Of a stretch of 64,000 bases of DNA, positions 51,568 through 61,231 are shown in pieces (positions within the stretch are counted from its first letter, which is position 1; each line of letters starts with the position of its first letter). The translations under genes were made by a program, and so were the position numbers. The notes beneath the pieces are model-generated. The model had not been told where the DNA came from. It ran no database searches and saw only the letters and a program-made list of their open reading frames with translations. Where the stretch lies: the NCBI GenBank assembly GCA_018692925.1, contig JABHLH010000014.1, forward strand, positions 47,831-111,830, written 5' to 3'. Source of the DNA: an archaeon (lineage in GTDB: Archaea; Nanobdellota; Nanobdellia; SCGC-AAA011-G17; GW2011-AR17).

Positions 51568-53763
51568 TTCTGATAAAGTATTTCTTAATAAATTACCATC
51601 AATCTTATCTTTACCATATGTTTTCATCGTTTTTCCAATAAGTGGACCCAATGATCTTCCAGATCCCATTTTATTTATTAGACCAAGATTTTCTTGGATT
51701 ATCTTCTTTACAATTACTTCTGTTTCTTCTTTTGAAAACTTTCTAGGTAAATATTGTGTTAATAATACATTTTCATAAATAATAGAAGCTAAATAATCTG
51801 AGGATTTGTTTGTAGTTTTATTTTGTGCATACTTTATTTCATTTTCAAGAAGTCTTAACTCATGATTTAATAAAGCTTTTTCTTGAGCACTAGCTTCTTG
51901 ATACCTTTCTTGAATTTCTTTTATTTGTGCACTTATTTCTCCAAAAGAATTTTTAATAATTTTTTCATTTTCTTTTACAACTTTAGCTATTATTTCTAAA
52001 ATTTCTTTATCATTTAGTTTCACTTTTATTCTCTGTAATTCTGTTTTTATATTTCCAGGATGTAAGGTTCCAGCTTGTTCTTCTCTTTTATCTAATTCTG
52101 CATAATGAACCTTGTTTAATATATTTCTTATTGAATTAATTTCTAATTTATCCTTTTTTTTCATTGCTCTAGTTAAATCTTTGTTTATCTTAACTTCGAT
52201 TGAAGACGGTTTTTCTTTTTCAACAATTATTTTATATTCATTTAAATCAGAAAATAACTTTTTGAATCTTTTATAGCCTTTTAAAATAGAATAACCGAAA
52301 ATCCTGTCAAGTTCAATTAATTCTTGAATAGCTTCTGAAAATTTTTTGGAGGATTTATTTAATCTTTTTATTCTTTCTTTTTTTGGGATATCTGTATCCT
52401 GACTATTATAGACAATATTTTGATCTTTAATGATATGACAAATATTATTTAATCGAGCACTTTCTACTTCGTGAATAGAAATTCCGTGAGAAGTACAAAA
52501 TTTGTTTCCTTCTGTGTATAAATCTTCCTTTACAATATAATGAATTTTTCCAATATTATTGAAACTTAATGTTACTGCACAACCCCTGTGTCTTAAGCCA
52601 TATTTTTTCCCATCTTTCTCATAAATTTCTACATATTCTCTTGGAATGTTAACCCCTTTATAATTGAAATATAAAAGGTAACCATTTTGTGTAGGTTTTT
52701 TAATGACTTTTCTTGTCACTTCACCAAGAACAGGATTAATATATTTCTCTTTTATTTCTATTACATCACCAACTTTTTTTTCTTTTAATGTTTCAATAAT
52801 TATTGATTGACCTGCTTTTACAGCTGAACCTCTTTTATCAGTTGAACTAATAAATTTTTCTTCTGTTACACCATTACCTTTATCAATAATTTCAAAATTA
52901 TCAACAAAATAACAACACTGATCTGTGACATAAATTTCTGAACCGGATAAATCTATACCTTCTTTTGCTGCTTTTACAATTCCTTCAACTTCAGCATGTC
53001 CTAGAAAATGAGAATAATCATTAAATACCCTTAAAACTTTTCCATCTTTTGCTTTTATTATTGCAGCTACTCTTACACCATCATGATCATCAAGAGCTGT
53101 TAAAAAACCAATAATAGCTGTTTCTATTAAATATCGTAAAGGATCATAAGTAATATTTTGTAGACTATATTTTAAATCTAAGTCTGTTTCAGGAGAAGTC
53201 ATAATTGGACCATAATCAGTTGAACCTATTTTTATGGTCTTATAAATTTCTTCTAAAGTATGAGTTTTTTGAATTAATGTAGTTAATATGCTCATGTAAT
53301 TTTGTAAAGCTGGTATTGTTTTTTGTATAATCTGTTCAAGGTCTGTAATTTTGGTTGGATCTTTCTTTAATTCCTCTAATTTTTTTTCTATAATTCCATC
53401 CTTTTTCCCTAGTTCAAATAAGTTATTATTCATTTGTTCTGAAGATAATATTAATTGTTTTATTTCAGTAACTTCGTTATGATGTTTTTTATCCATAATT
53501 GCTTCAAGATATGAAATTTCAGTTTTTAATTTTAAAAATTGTTGTTGAATTTTATTAATAATTTTTTCTTCCCCTCCAAAAAAAGAACCACTCATTTGTG
53601 AAAGTATTTTTTTAATATTTGCTTGAACAAGTTCAGGATTTCCTTGTAATTGTGCATCTTTAGTTGATTGTAAATTGGTTAATATTTTAGAAAGACTTTT
53701 TAATTCTTGTCTAATCAAAGCTAATTCAGTTAATTCAATTGCTTCAACACTCTCTTTTGCCAT
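51553..53763 (-). CDS. Large protein with deaminase-like middle and GatB/YqeY-like C terminus
   Basis: 736 aa. Residues about 1-190 are coiled coil. Residues about 225-300 read VAAIIKAKDGKVLRVFNDYSHFLGHAEVEGIVKAA...GSEIYVTDQCCYF, which recalls a cytidine-deaminase fold (HAE and strand plus two cysteines), though the usual PCxxC is absent. The C-terminal about 190 residues (NKDLTRAMKKKDKLEINSIRNIL...GPLIGKTMKTYGKDKIDG) match YqeY/GatB tail domains that bind tRNA-like partners. A fusion with an RNA role is inferred. Confidence 0.6.
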   Translation of the reverse strand: MAKESVEAIELTELALIRQELKSLSKILTNLQSTKDAQLQGNPELVQANIKKILSQMSGSFFGGEEKIINKIQQQFLKLKTEISYLEAIMDKKHHNEVTEIKQLILSSEQMNNNLFELGKKDGIIEKKLEELKKDPTKITDLEQIIQKTIPALQNYMSILTTLIQKTHTLEEIYKTIKIGSTDYGPIMTSPETDLDLKYSLQNITYDPLRYLIETAIIGFLTALDDHDGVRVAAIIKAKDGKVLRVFNDYSHFLGHAEVEGIVKAAKEGIDLSGSEIYVTDQCCYFVDNFEIIDKGNGVTEEKFISSTDKRGSAVKAGQSIIIETLKEKKVGDVIEIKEKYINPVLGEVTRKVIKKPTQNGYLLYFNYKGVNIPREYVEIYEKDGKKYGLRHRGCAVTLSFNNIGKIHYIVKEDLYTEGNKFCTSHGISIHEVESARLNNICHIIKDQNIVYNSQDTDIPKKERIKRLNKSSKKFSEAIQELIELDRIFGYSILKGYKRFKKLFSDLNEYKIIVEKEKPSSIEVKINKDLTRAMKKKDKLEINSIRNILNKVHYAELDKREEQAGTLHPGNIKTELQRIKVKLNDKEILEIIAKVVKENEKIIKNSFGEISAQIKEIQERYQEASAQEKALLNHELRLLENEIKYAQNKTTNKSSDYLASIIYENVLLTQYLPRKFSKEETEVIVKKIIQENLGLINKMGSGRSLGPLIGKTMKTYGKDKIDGNLLRNTLSELLAA

Positions 53764-53840
53764 ATGAGTTCTATGTTTTTTTATTTTAAAAGTGTTTCTC
53801 TTCGTAAGATTTATATATGGAAGGTTTTTTAGAGGATTTT

Positions 53841-54152
53841 ATGAGATTAAGAGATTATATATTAGGAGCAGTTATTTCTGCAGGAATTATGGGTTGTGGA
53901 AAAGAATATGAAGGACGAATTACAAATGAAAGTTTTGTAGCTAGAGATAGTTTTTGGAATAGTTCTTCTGATATATACAGTTTTACAATTTCAGGAACTG
54001 ATGCTATGTTTTCTATTTATGGAGATCATAGTGCAAGAAAAGCAGATTTATTCTTAGATGAAGGTGATCGGATTAAATTTACCACTAGTAATAGAGGTGA
54101 TATGAATTTGAGAAGTATTTTAGAAATTAATGGTAAAGAAGTTAATTTGTGA
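53841..54152 (+). CDS. Small lipoprotein, unknown
   Basis: 103 aa from the ATG at 53841, which follows GAGGATTTT and is about 25 nt below a TTTATATATG box; the track's start at 53817 lies inside that box. The N terminus LRDYILGAVISAGIMGCG has a lipobox-like GIMGC. The rest is a beta-rich domain. Function unknown. Confidence 0.6.
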   Translation: MRLRDYILGAVISAGIMGCGKEYEGRITNESFVARDSFWNSSSDIYSFTISGTDAMFSIYGDHSARKADLFLDEGDRIKFTTSNRGDMNLRSILEINGKEVNL

Positions 54153-54182
54153 TAAGCCATTATAAAAAATAAGAATTTAGAT

Positions 54183-54506
54183 CTAACTTATCTTTATAGC
54201 AGTTCCATATGCAAGCATTTCTGAAGCACCAGCCATTACCATTGAGGTTGTAAATCTTACATTAATTATTGCATCTGCTTTCAAATCAACTGCCTCATTA
54301 ACCATTCTGTTATATGCTTCATCTCTTGAATTTTTGGTCATCTCTGTGTAAGTTTTTACTTCTCCACCTACAATGTTCTTAAACATAGCTCCAATGTCTC
54401 TACCAATATTTCTTGATCTTACTGTACTTCCTTTTACAAGTCCAAGAATTTTAATAATCTTTTTTCCAGGAATTTCTTCTCCATTTGTTACAATTATATC
54501 TGCCAT
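54183..54506 (-). CDS. YbjQ/UPF0145-family protein
   Basis: 107 aa. TVRSRNIGRDIGA and the NEAVDLKADAIINVRF and SEMLAYGTAIKI segments match the small UPF0145 (YbjQ) family, which forms pentamers and has been linked to metal binding. It follows the membrane protein gene by 1 nt. Confidence 0.82.
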   Translation of the reverse strand: MADIIVTNGEEIPGKKIIKILGLVKGSTVRSRNIGRDIGAMFKNIVGGEVKTYTEMTKNSRDEAYNRMVNEAVDLKADAIINVRFTTSMVMAGASEMLAYGTAIKIS

Positions 54507-54507
54507 T

Positions 54508-54693
54508 TTATTTTTTTCTCCGTTTTATTTTTTCAATTTTGTCTTCATTTTTATTAAATAAAATAAATATTCCAATAATGATTAAAGGGATCCCATAAAA
54601 TAATAGCCAATAATTTGAAATACCTAATAAGGATAAATAAAGCCCTAAAATAATTGTAATAGTTCCAGTTAAGGTTCTGCTTATTCTATTCAT
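54508..54693 (-). CDS. Small two-helix membrane protein
   Basis: 61 aa: TGTITIILGLYLSLLGI and LFYGIPLIIIGIFILF are two membrane helices, then a lysine-rich end. TTTATATATA lies about 25-34 nt upstream, so it probably begins a two-gene unit with the UPF0145 gene. No function known. Confidence 0.65.
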   Translation of the reverse strand: MNRISRTLTGTITIILGLYLSLLGISNYWLLFYGIPLIIIGIFILFNKNEDKIEKIKRRKK

Positions 54694-54763
54694 AATAATG
54701 TAATATTAAAGAGATATATATAAATACCTATAAGATAGCTTTATAAAGAAGTAATTTGGTGAA

Positions 54764-56482
54764 ATGATTATGAGACGAGCTTTCCTCCCGACCTCATATA
54801 GAGAAGGTACGGAGTATTATAAGAATTTCAAAGGATTTGATGTCATTTTTATATCTGGAGATCCATATTATGACCATCCATTAAATGGTGTTTCTATATT
54901 AGCTAGACTTTTAGATAGTAAAGGATATCGAGTAGGAATTATTCCTCAACCAATCTATGATGAAGATTATCAGGCATGTGGTAGAGCTAAATATTTTTTC
55001 TGTATTAGTTCTGGGCTTTTAGATTCAATGCTTGCAAATTATACCCCTATGCTTCACCAGAGAGATGATGTTTATGTTCCTGAGAGAGCTTTGATGGTTT
55101 ATACTCAAAAAATTAAACAAGCTTACAAAGGATGTATGACAATTCTTGGAGGAGTTGAAGCAACAATAAGAAGATTCACTCATTTTGATTATAGAACAAA
55201 TAAATTGAGGTGTGGAATTTTAAATGATACTAAAGCAGATATTCTTGCATTTGGAAATGCTGATAGAAGTTTGTTAATTCTTTTAGAAAGAATCAAAAGA
55301 ATAAATAAAAAGAAAAGTAATAAGGATTTTGATGGATATAGAGAAGGTTTAGATTTGAAATCAATTAATGGAATTGCTTATAGAATTAAAAAAGATGAAA
55401 TTAATAAAAGAGTGAAAAAGTTGCCTAGTTTTGAAGAATGTGTTGAAGATAAAAAGAAATTTTCTTTGTTAACAAAAATACATTATCTTATGCCTGAAGT
55501 TGCTTTCTTAGAAGCTTGTGGTTTAGGTTTTATACAGCATAATAGAGCACAACACACAATGCAAGAAAAAGAATTGGATTATGTATACGAACTTCCATTT
55601 ACTAGAGAACTACATAAAAATACTCGAAATTATAATACAGCAAAAGGAATGATTATTAGATTTAAAACTTCTGTAATTATTGGAAGAGGATGTTGGGGAT
55701 CTTGTAATTTTTGTGTGATACCTTTAGTACAAGGGAAGAATGTTGCTAAAAGAAGTAAGGCTAGTATTTTGAAAGAAATTGAAAAGTTGTATAATGATGG
55801 ATATAGTGTAATTAATGATTTGACTTTGCCAACAATAAATATGTATGGTTCATATTGTTCTTTGTATAATTCTCCTGAAGAAATTTATTCTCCAGTGATT
55901 AATGAAAAAATTAAAGTATTTAATAAAAAGGAATATTGTGATCAAAATTGTGTTGGCTGTAAAAATAGAGTAATTAGTGAAGATTTATTTTCTATTTTAG
56001 AAGGTGTAGAAGAAGTTCAAAGAAAGTTTAAAGGTAAAGAATTGGAACTTAGGAGTGCAATTAGACATGACATTATTTTAGAACAAGAAAGATTGTTTAA
56101 GAAGATTATGCAATTTGCAAAAAGATTAAAGATTGCTCCAGAACATGTTTCAGAATCAGTTCTAAAACAAATGAATAAATCTGATAAAAAATCATTTGAG
56201 AAATTTTTAAAGCTGTATAGGAAAACAACTAATAATAAATTAATTCCTTATTTTATAGCTGCACACCCTGGTTCAAGAATGGAAGATATGGAAGAATTAA
56301 GGAGATATTGTGATAAAAATAAATTTTATGTTAATTTAACACAAGTATTTACACCAACTCCTGGGACTATGTCTACAGCTATTTATTATACAGAAGAAAA
56401 TCCTCTAACTAATGAGAAAGTTTATGTTGCTAGAAGTTTTAGAGAGAAAAAAGATCAAAAGAATGTTTTATTTTCAGAATAA
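54764..56482 (+). CDS. YgiQ-type radical SAM protein (UPF0313)
   Basis: 572 aa. N-terminal GDPYYDHPLNGVSILARLL is the hallmark of YgiQ family; a cobalamin-like domain, GCWGSCNFCVI (CX3CX2C) and GYSVINDLTLPTINMYG follow. Substrate is unknown. No TATA-to-start distance problem; MIMRR is taken as the start. It is the only complete YgiQ protein here, separate from the two CX4CX2C enzymes. Confidence 0.92.
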   Translation: MIMRRAFLPTSYREGTEYYKNFKGFDVIFISGDPYYDHPLNGVSILARLLDSKGYRVGIIPQPIYDEDYQACGRAKYFFCISSGLLDSMLANYTPMLHQRDDVYVPERALMVYTQKIKQAYKGCMTILGGVEATIRRFTHFDYRTNKLRCGILNDTKADILAFGNADRSLLILLERIKRINKKKSNKDFDGYREGLDLKSINGIAYRIKKDEINKRVKKLPSFEECVEDKKKFSLLTKIHYLMPEVAFLEACGLGFIQHNRAQHTMQEKELDYVYELPFTRELHKNTRNYNTAKGMIIRFKTSVIIGRGCWGSCNFCVIPLVQGKNVAKRSKASILKEIEKLYNDGYSVINDLTLPTINMYGSYCSLYNSPEEIYSPVINEKIKVFNKKEYCDQNCVGCKNRVISEDLFSILEGVEEVQRKFKGKELELRSAIRHDIILEQERLFKKIMQFAKRLKIAPEHVSESVLKQMNKSDKKSFEKFLKLYRKTTNNKLIPYFIAAHPGSRMEDMEELRRYCDKNKFYVNLTQVFTPTPGTMSTAIYYTEENPLTNEKVYVARSFREKKDQKNVLFSE

Positions 56483-56484
56483 AG

Positions 56485-57018
56485 TTATTGTAATTCTCTT
56501 CTTAGTAATTTATGTGCTTTGTTTAATTTTTGAAAAATTTCAATATTACCATCAGGCATATCAGGATGACACTTTTTTGCTAAAACTTTGTATTTTTGAT
56601 TAATTTCTTCCATATCAATACAATCTTCATCAACACCAATTAATTTTCTAGCTTCTTTTCTTTGTTCATTAACATCTTTATCTTCAGAAAAAATATGACA
56701 AAATTCTTGTTCAGTCTTTTCTCCTGAAAGTAATTCTTCAACTTCAAGCTCAATGATTTTTTGAACAATATAAAGATTGTCTACAAATCTATTAGCTCGT
56801 GCATAGCTATAATATAATCTATAATTAGCAAACCAAAAGGTTGCAGAACTTGGAACATTTTTTATTGAAAATCTTTCCATAGGAATATCAACATCATCTT
56901 CATGAATACCAATTCTTCTCAAAGTAGTCACTATCTTATTTCTATATTGCAGAGATCTTCTATCAAAAGAGTTTTTTGCAACTACAGGATTTATTTCATG
57001 ACCTTTGATTTTTATCAT
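56485..57018 (-). CDS. J-domain protein (C-terminal DnaJ domain)
   Basis: 177 aa. The last about 50 residues KYKVLAKKCHPDMPDGN...IFQKLNKAHKLL form a J domain with HPD. Before it is about 120 residues of helical sequence without known motif. It would stimulate an Hsp70 ATPase; no dnaK is in the window. It converges with the ygiQ gene. Confidence 0.8.
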   Translation of the reverse strand: MIKIKGHEINPVVAKNSFDRRSLQYRNKIVTTLRRIGIHEDDVDIPMERFSIKNVPSSATFWFANYRLYYSYARANRFVDNLYIVQKIIELEVEELLSGEKTEQEFCHIFSEDKDVNEQRKEARKLIGVDEDCIDMEEINQKYKVLAKKCHPDMPDGNIEIFQKLNKAHKLLRRELQ

Positions 57019-57104
57019 CAGTATTCTGGCTAATTTCCTCTTTATAAAGGTTCGGTTTAAAAATAATCAATAGTTTTTAATAGAATTAGTTTCTAAAATA
57101 GAAT

Positions 57105-58409
57105 ATGAAAATACTACTAATTTATCCTGCATCTTGTTCACCAGTAAGTCCACCTTATTCAGTGACCCATTTAGCATCAGCAATCAAAGCAAATTCTGAA
57201 TATGATGTAGAAATCTTAGATCTAAATATTGTTTATCATAGAAAAAAATTCCCTAAAGCTAAAGAAGCTTTTCAAAATAATAAAGATATAGAAAAATATT
57301 TTATAGAAAGTACAGAAGTTTATTCTTTAGAAAATAAGAAAGTAATAAGAGGAGATGATCCTGAATTTTTAAAATATTTTGTTGATTTAATTGTAAGTAA
57401 AAAAGTTGATTGTATTGCTTTTAGTGTTGTTTATTCAAGTCAATGCTTCTATAGCTATGCACTTCTTAAAGAATTAAATAAAAAAGGAATTAAATGTATT
57501 GTTGGAGGTCCTGCTGTTAACCATAAACTCTTAGAATTTGGAAAATTTTTAAAAAATGAAGATGAGTTGCTTAAAGAAATAGAACTTCTTAATAATAATA
57601 AAGAAAGAGTTTTAGATTTTTCAGATTATAAGAATTATTTTATTCCTGAAATTGTAGTTCCAATAAAAACTGTAAATACTTGCTATTATCAGAAATGTAG
57701 TTTTTGTACTCATCATGGAAATTTAAAATATGAAGAATCCTCTTTAGAGGAAATAAAAGAAAGCTTAGTCAAATCAAAAGCTAAGAAAGTGTTTTTAATA
57801 GACGATATGAACCATAAAGTAAGGCTTCTTAAAATTGCTAAAATTATGAAAGAATTAAATATTGAGTGGATGTGTCAATTAAAACCTGATAAAACTTGGG
57901 ATGAAGAAACTTTGAAAGAATTATATTTAAGTGGACTTCGAGTTGTTTTGTGGGGTATTGAATCGGGTTCAAATAGAATTTTAAAGTTAATTAAGAAAGG
58001 AACTAATGTTGAAGATATAGAAGAGGTTTTGAAAAATTCTAAAGAGATGGGGATAAAGAATGTTGTGTATATGATTTTTGGTTTTCCGAGTGAGAGTGAA
58101 GAAGAATTTTTAGAGAGTGTTATATTTTTAGAACGAAATTCTAATAATATTGATCTTGTATCTCCTGCAACTTTTGGATTACAAGAAGGATCTGATGTGT
58201 ATAACAATCCTAAAAGTTATGGTATTAATAAAATTAAAAAAATGGAAAGAACAATTTTAGATCCTAAGATTTCTTATGAATTAAATTATGGTTTAAGTCA
58301 AATTGAAGCTGAAAAATTAAAAAGAAAATATAAAAATAGAATTAATAGTGTAAATAAAGTTCCAAAGTGGATGAACTTGTTTAGAGAACATATGTTATTC
58401 TTAGATTAA
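57105..58409 (+). CDS. Radical SAM protein with B12-binding-like N terminus
   Basis: 434 aa. MKILLIYPA...SPPYSVTHLASAIK and VDCIAFSVVYSS suggest a cobalamin-binding domain. The cluster motif is CYYQKCSFC (CX4CX2C, as in the cluster's radical SAM gene), then DDMNHKVR, ESGSNRIL and FGFPSE. Substrate unknown; such proteins often methylate or make cyclopropane-type products, but this is not shown here. Confidence 0.85.
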   Translation: MKILLIYPASCSPVSPPYSVTHLASAIKANSEYDVEILDLNIVYHRKKFPKAKEAFQNNKDIEKYFIESTEVYSLENKKVIRGDDPEFLKYFVDLIVSKKVDCIAFSVVYSSQCFYSYALLKELNKKGIKCIVGGPAVNHKLLEFGKFLKNEDELLKEIELLNNNKERVLDFSDYKNYFIPEIVVPIKTVNTCYYQKCSFCTHHGNLKYEESSLEEIKESLVKSKAKKVFLIDDMNHKVRLLKIAKIMKELNIEWMCQLKPDKTWDEETLKELYLSGLRVVLWGIESGSNRILKLIKKGTNVEDIEEVLKNSKEMGIKNVVYMIFGFPSESEEEFLESVIFLERNSNNIDLVSPATFGLQEGSDVYNNPKSYGINKIKKMERTILDPKISYELNYGLSQIEAEKLKRKYKNRINSVNKVPKWMNLFREHMLFLD

Positions 58410-58411
58410 AT

Positions 58412-58822
58412 TTACTTTAAATTATTACCTTCTCTACTATTACTTATAATAATTTCAAAATCTTGAGAAAGCCATTCACTAATAAATGGATAAAATTTAT
58501 TATTAATTACAGCTAAACAATTTCCAGATAAAATAACTTTTTTTCCTCTAATAAAAATGGGATATTCCTTACAAGTTTTTGGATGTAATGGGTCATTACG
58601 AATATTACATTTAAAATCAGTACTTAATGCAGGGCATGAATCTCCTAAAAAAGCTGATATTTTCTCTTTAGGTTTATTTTTTTTATCAATCTTAAAAATT
58701 AATTCATATTCTTTTGGTGTTAAATCGATATAACCCTTTCTACAACAATATGCCTTACAATCTGTAAAACAATAATCACCTAATGCCACTCTTGCACGAA
58801 GTTCAGTTGAGTTGCTATTCAA
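58412..58822 (-). CDS. YkgJ-like cysteine-cluster protein
   Basis: About 136 aa, taken from a TTG at 58822 that sits 25 nt below a TATATA box; the track's 58867 start is also a TTG and less likely. CFTDCKAYCCRKG, CPALSTDFKCNI, HPKTCKEYP and SGNC give the eight-cysteine pattern of YkgJ (zinc/iron-chelating) proteins. Start uncertain. Confidence 0.75.
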   Translation of the reverse strand: MNSNSTELRARVALGDYCFTDCKAYCCRKGYIDLTPKEYELIFKIDKKNKPKEKISAFLGDSCPALSTDFKCNIRNDPLHPKTCKEYPIFIRGKKVILSGNCLAVINNKFYPFISEWLSQDFEIIISNSREGNNLK

Positions 58823-58900
58823 GTTAAAAATTTTGGTGGAGAGAGTATATAAGATTATGTAATACAAAGTTTTTTAAAGAGTTTAAAATTTCTTTTTTTT

Positions 58901-59962
58901 ATGATTAGAAGATTAGGTCTTTGGACTAAGAGAACTGCATTATGGGGATTAACTTATTCTGCACTTTGGGGAGGAGTAAAGATAGTTGAATCTAAGTTAC
59001 CTGAAGTTGAAGATGGAAAATTAAGTATTTTGATTGCTGATCCTATTAGTCGTTTAGATCAGATTGCTTATGCTGTTCCTGGATTACATGATTTTTATAC
59101 AACTTCTATTGGTTTACATTTTGGTATTAAACCAGAGGTCCATAAACATGCTAGATTAGCTGAAATTAAAAATGTAGTAAATGATAAGTCTGTAGATTAT
59201 ATGGTCGTAGCTGGTCACGGTACTTGGGAAGATTGGGCTATTAAAGTTGAAAATAAACCTAAATGGAAAAGATTTATTCATGGTCAAAATTCAGACGATC
59301 TTGTTATAATAGCATTTGATGATTTTAAATTAAGGAGATTAATAGAAGATGGAGCTGAACCTAAAAAATTATTCCTTAGACATACTTGTGGTCAAGGAAG
59401 AAAAATTCAGAAATTACCTATTATTCATCCTTTTGAAACTATGACATATATTGAAAGAATGAATGAACTAGTCCCTGGTAAAATTGTTGGTCTTTCTTCT
59501 TATAATGAAGCTGATATGGTTCTAGTTGTACGTTATGAAAATGAATTATCTAGAGAAGAAATAAATTTAGTTGCACCAATTATGGATGAGTATATTGATG
59601 AAATTAGATCAAGAGAGTATAAGCCTATGGCTATAGATAGAGAAACACAATTAGGAAGTTCTGTTGTTGAAAATCTGGAAGATGTTAGAGGTTGGGATTA
59701 TATTACAAATCCATTAATTTTTATGTTCCAGCCAGTAGCTCCAAAAAATAATCTTGAAACTGAACTTGCAAAAGATTTAGAAAAAAGAGATGAAAGATTA
59801 GCAAAACATGATTATAGTATTGAAGATGAATGGGATATGATGAAAAGAAGAATTAAAAATAATCCTGAACATGATCCAGAATCTAGAGAACGTTTTTTAA
59901 AAAGTACTTTTGAAAGAATTCAAAATAGTTCTGCTGAAGGTTTAATTATTGGTTATTATTAA
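58901..59962 (+). CDS. Membrane-anchored caspase-fold-like protein
   Basis: 353 aa. N-terminal hydrophobic segment (TALWGLTYSALWGGVKIV) suggests an anchor. Then VVAGHGTWEDWAI near residue 105 and LFLRHTCGQG near residue 160 give the His-Gly and Cys pattern of clan CD peptidases. The C terminus is charged and helical. It resembles the 207-aa protein in the kinase operon, where His is Gln. Activity is inferred from motifs only. Confidence 0.5.
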   Translation: MIRRLGLWTKRTALWGLTYSALWGGVKIVESKLPEVEDGKLSILIADPISRLDQIAYAVPGLHDFYTTSIGLHFGIKPEVHKHARLAEIKNVVNDKSVDYMVVAGHGTWEDWAIKVENKPKWKRFIHGQNSDDLVIIAFDDFKLRRLIEDGAEPKKLFLRHTCGQGRKIQKLPIIHPFETMTYIERMNELVPGKIVGLSSYNEADMVLVVRYENELSREEINLVAPIMDEYIDEIRSREYKPMAIDRETQLGSSVVENLEDVRGWDYITNPLIFMFQPVAPKNNLETELAKDLEKRDERLAKHDYSIEDEWDMMKRRIKNNPEHDPESRERFLKSTFERIQNSSAEGLIIGYY

Positions 59963-59974
59963 AATTAAAAAAAA

Positions 59975-60541
59975 TTAATAATTTTCATTCTGAATTTGAT
60001 AATATGCTCTTGGATGATCACAAGAAGGACAATCTTCAGGAGCTTCAATACCATTATGTATATATCCACATTCTCTACAAATCCATACTTGTTCTTCATC
60101 ACGCTTAAACATCTTATTATTTTCAATTAATTCTAATAATCTCTGAAACCTCTGCTCATGATGTTCTTCTGCTTTTGCAATACTTCTTAGTCTTTTTGCA
60201 ATTTTTTCAAAACCTTCTTTTTCAGCAATATCTGCAAATTCAGGGTACATTTTTGTATGTTCAAAATTTTCTCCATTTATTGCTGCTTTCAAATTTTCTT
60301 TTGTTTTAGAATATACTAAAGGAACAGTAACTTCTAAATTTATTTCTTCTTCCTTTTTTAGTTCTTGAATATGCTCAAATAATCTCTTTGCATGAACTTT
60401 TTCTTGCTCAGCAGTTTCTAGAAAAATAGAAGATACTAATTCAAAAGATTCTTTCTTTGCAATCTTAGCATAAAAGGTATATCTATTTCTTGCCTGGCAT
60501 TCACCAATATAAGCTTTAATTAAATTATTTATAGTTTCCAT
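59975..60541 (-). CDS. Rubrerythrin
   Basis: 188 aa. A four-helix ferritin-like domain with repeated Glu ligands (EQEKVHAKRL, EEHHEQRF) is followed by a rubredoxin-like site WICRECGYIHNG...CPSCDHP. It reduces peroxide, complementing AhpC and SOD. It lacks the Fur-like palindrome seen at 24.7 kb. Length is normal. Confidence 0.95.
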   Translation of the reverse strand: METINNLIKAYIGECQARNRYTFYAKIAKKESFELVSSIFLETAEQEKVHAKRLFEHIQELKKEEEINLEVTVPLVYSKTKENLKAAINGENFEHTKMYPEFADIAEKEGFEKIAKRLRSIAKAEEHHEQRFQRLLELIENNKMFKRDEEQVWICRECGYIHNGIEAPEDCPSCDHPRAYYQIQNENY

Positions 60542-60660
60542 TCCAATAATAACTAAAAAATTAATTTAAATGTTTTTCTAATATGTAGGTTTAAAATGAG
60601 TTAGTTGTAGACTTTTCCTCAACAAGACCTTATATAGTAAATATTTTTTCTTAATATTTA

Positions 60661-61182
60661 ATGAGAAAGATTATCATTAGTGGCGGGCCATGTTCTGGAA
60701 AAACTAGTCTTTTAAAAAGTCTTGCTGAAGATGGTTATTCTACAATTTCTGAAGCAGCTAGAGAAATTATTGAGGAAGAGAAGATTAAAAAAAGGGGAAA
60801 GTTACCTTGGACTGATGTAAAAGAGTTTCAAATAAAAGTAATAAAAAGACAAAAAATTAAAGAATTTGAATTGAAAGAAGAAGAGATTGTATTTCTAGAT
60901 AGAGGCCTACCAGATAATATTGCTTATGGTGAATTAGAAAATATTGATTTTGGAGAAAATATTATTGAAGATATAAAAAATGCTAACTATGAAAAAGTGT
61001 TTATTTTAGATCTCTTGACTGATTATCAAAAAGATAGTGAAAGAAAAGAAAGTATTGAAGAAGCAAAAATAATACATGATAAAATTTGTGAAGTTTTTGA
61101 GAGACTTAGATTTGATGTAATAAATGTACCTTACCTTCAAATAGAAGAAAGAAAAAAATATGTTCTAGGTAGGATTAATTAA
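60661..61182 (+). CDS. AAA_28-type P-loop NTPase
   Basis: 173 aa. Walker A GGPCSGKTSL and an FLDRGLPD segment place it near AAA_28 ATPases (NadR/Ttd14-like). No catalytic role assigned. It precedes a pseudouridine synthase. Confidence 0.75.
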   Translation: MRKIIISGGPCSGKTSLLKSLAEDGYSTISEAAREIIEEEKIKKRGKLPWTDVKEFQIKVIKRQKIKEFELKEEEIVFLDRGLPDNIAYGELENIDFGENIIEDIKNANYEKVFILDLLTDYQKDSERKESIEEAKIIHDKICEVFERLRFDVINVPYLQIEERKKYVLGRIN

Positions 61183-61231
61183 AAAAAATAAATTAGTTAA
61201 TATTAAATAAGTCTAAATTATTCCAAAGAAG

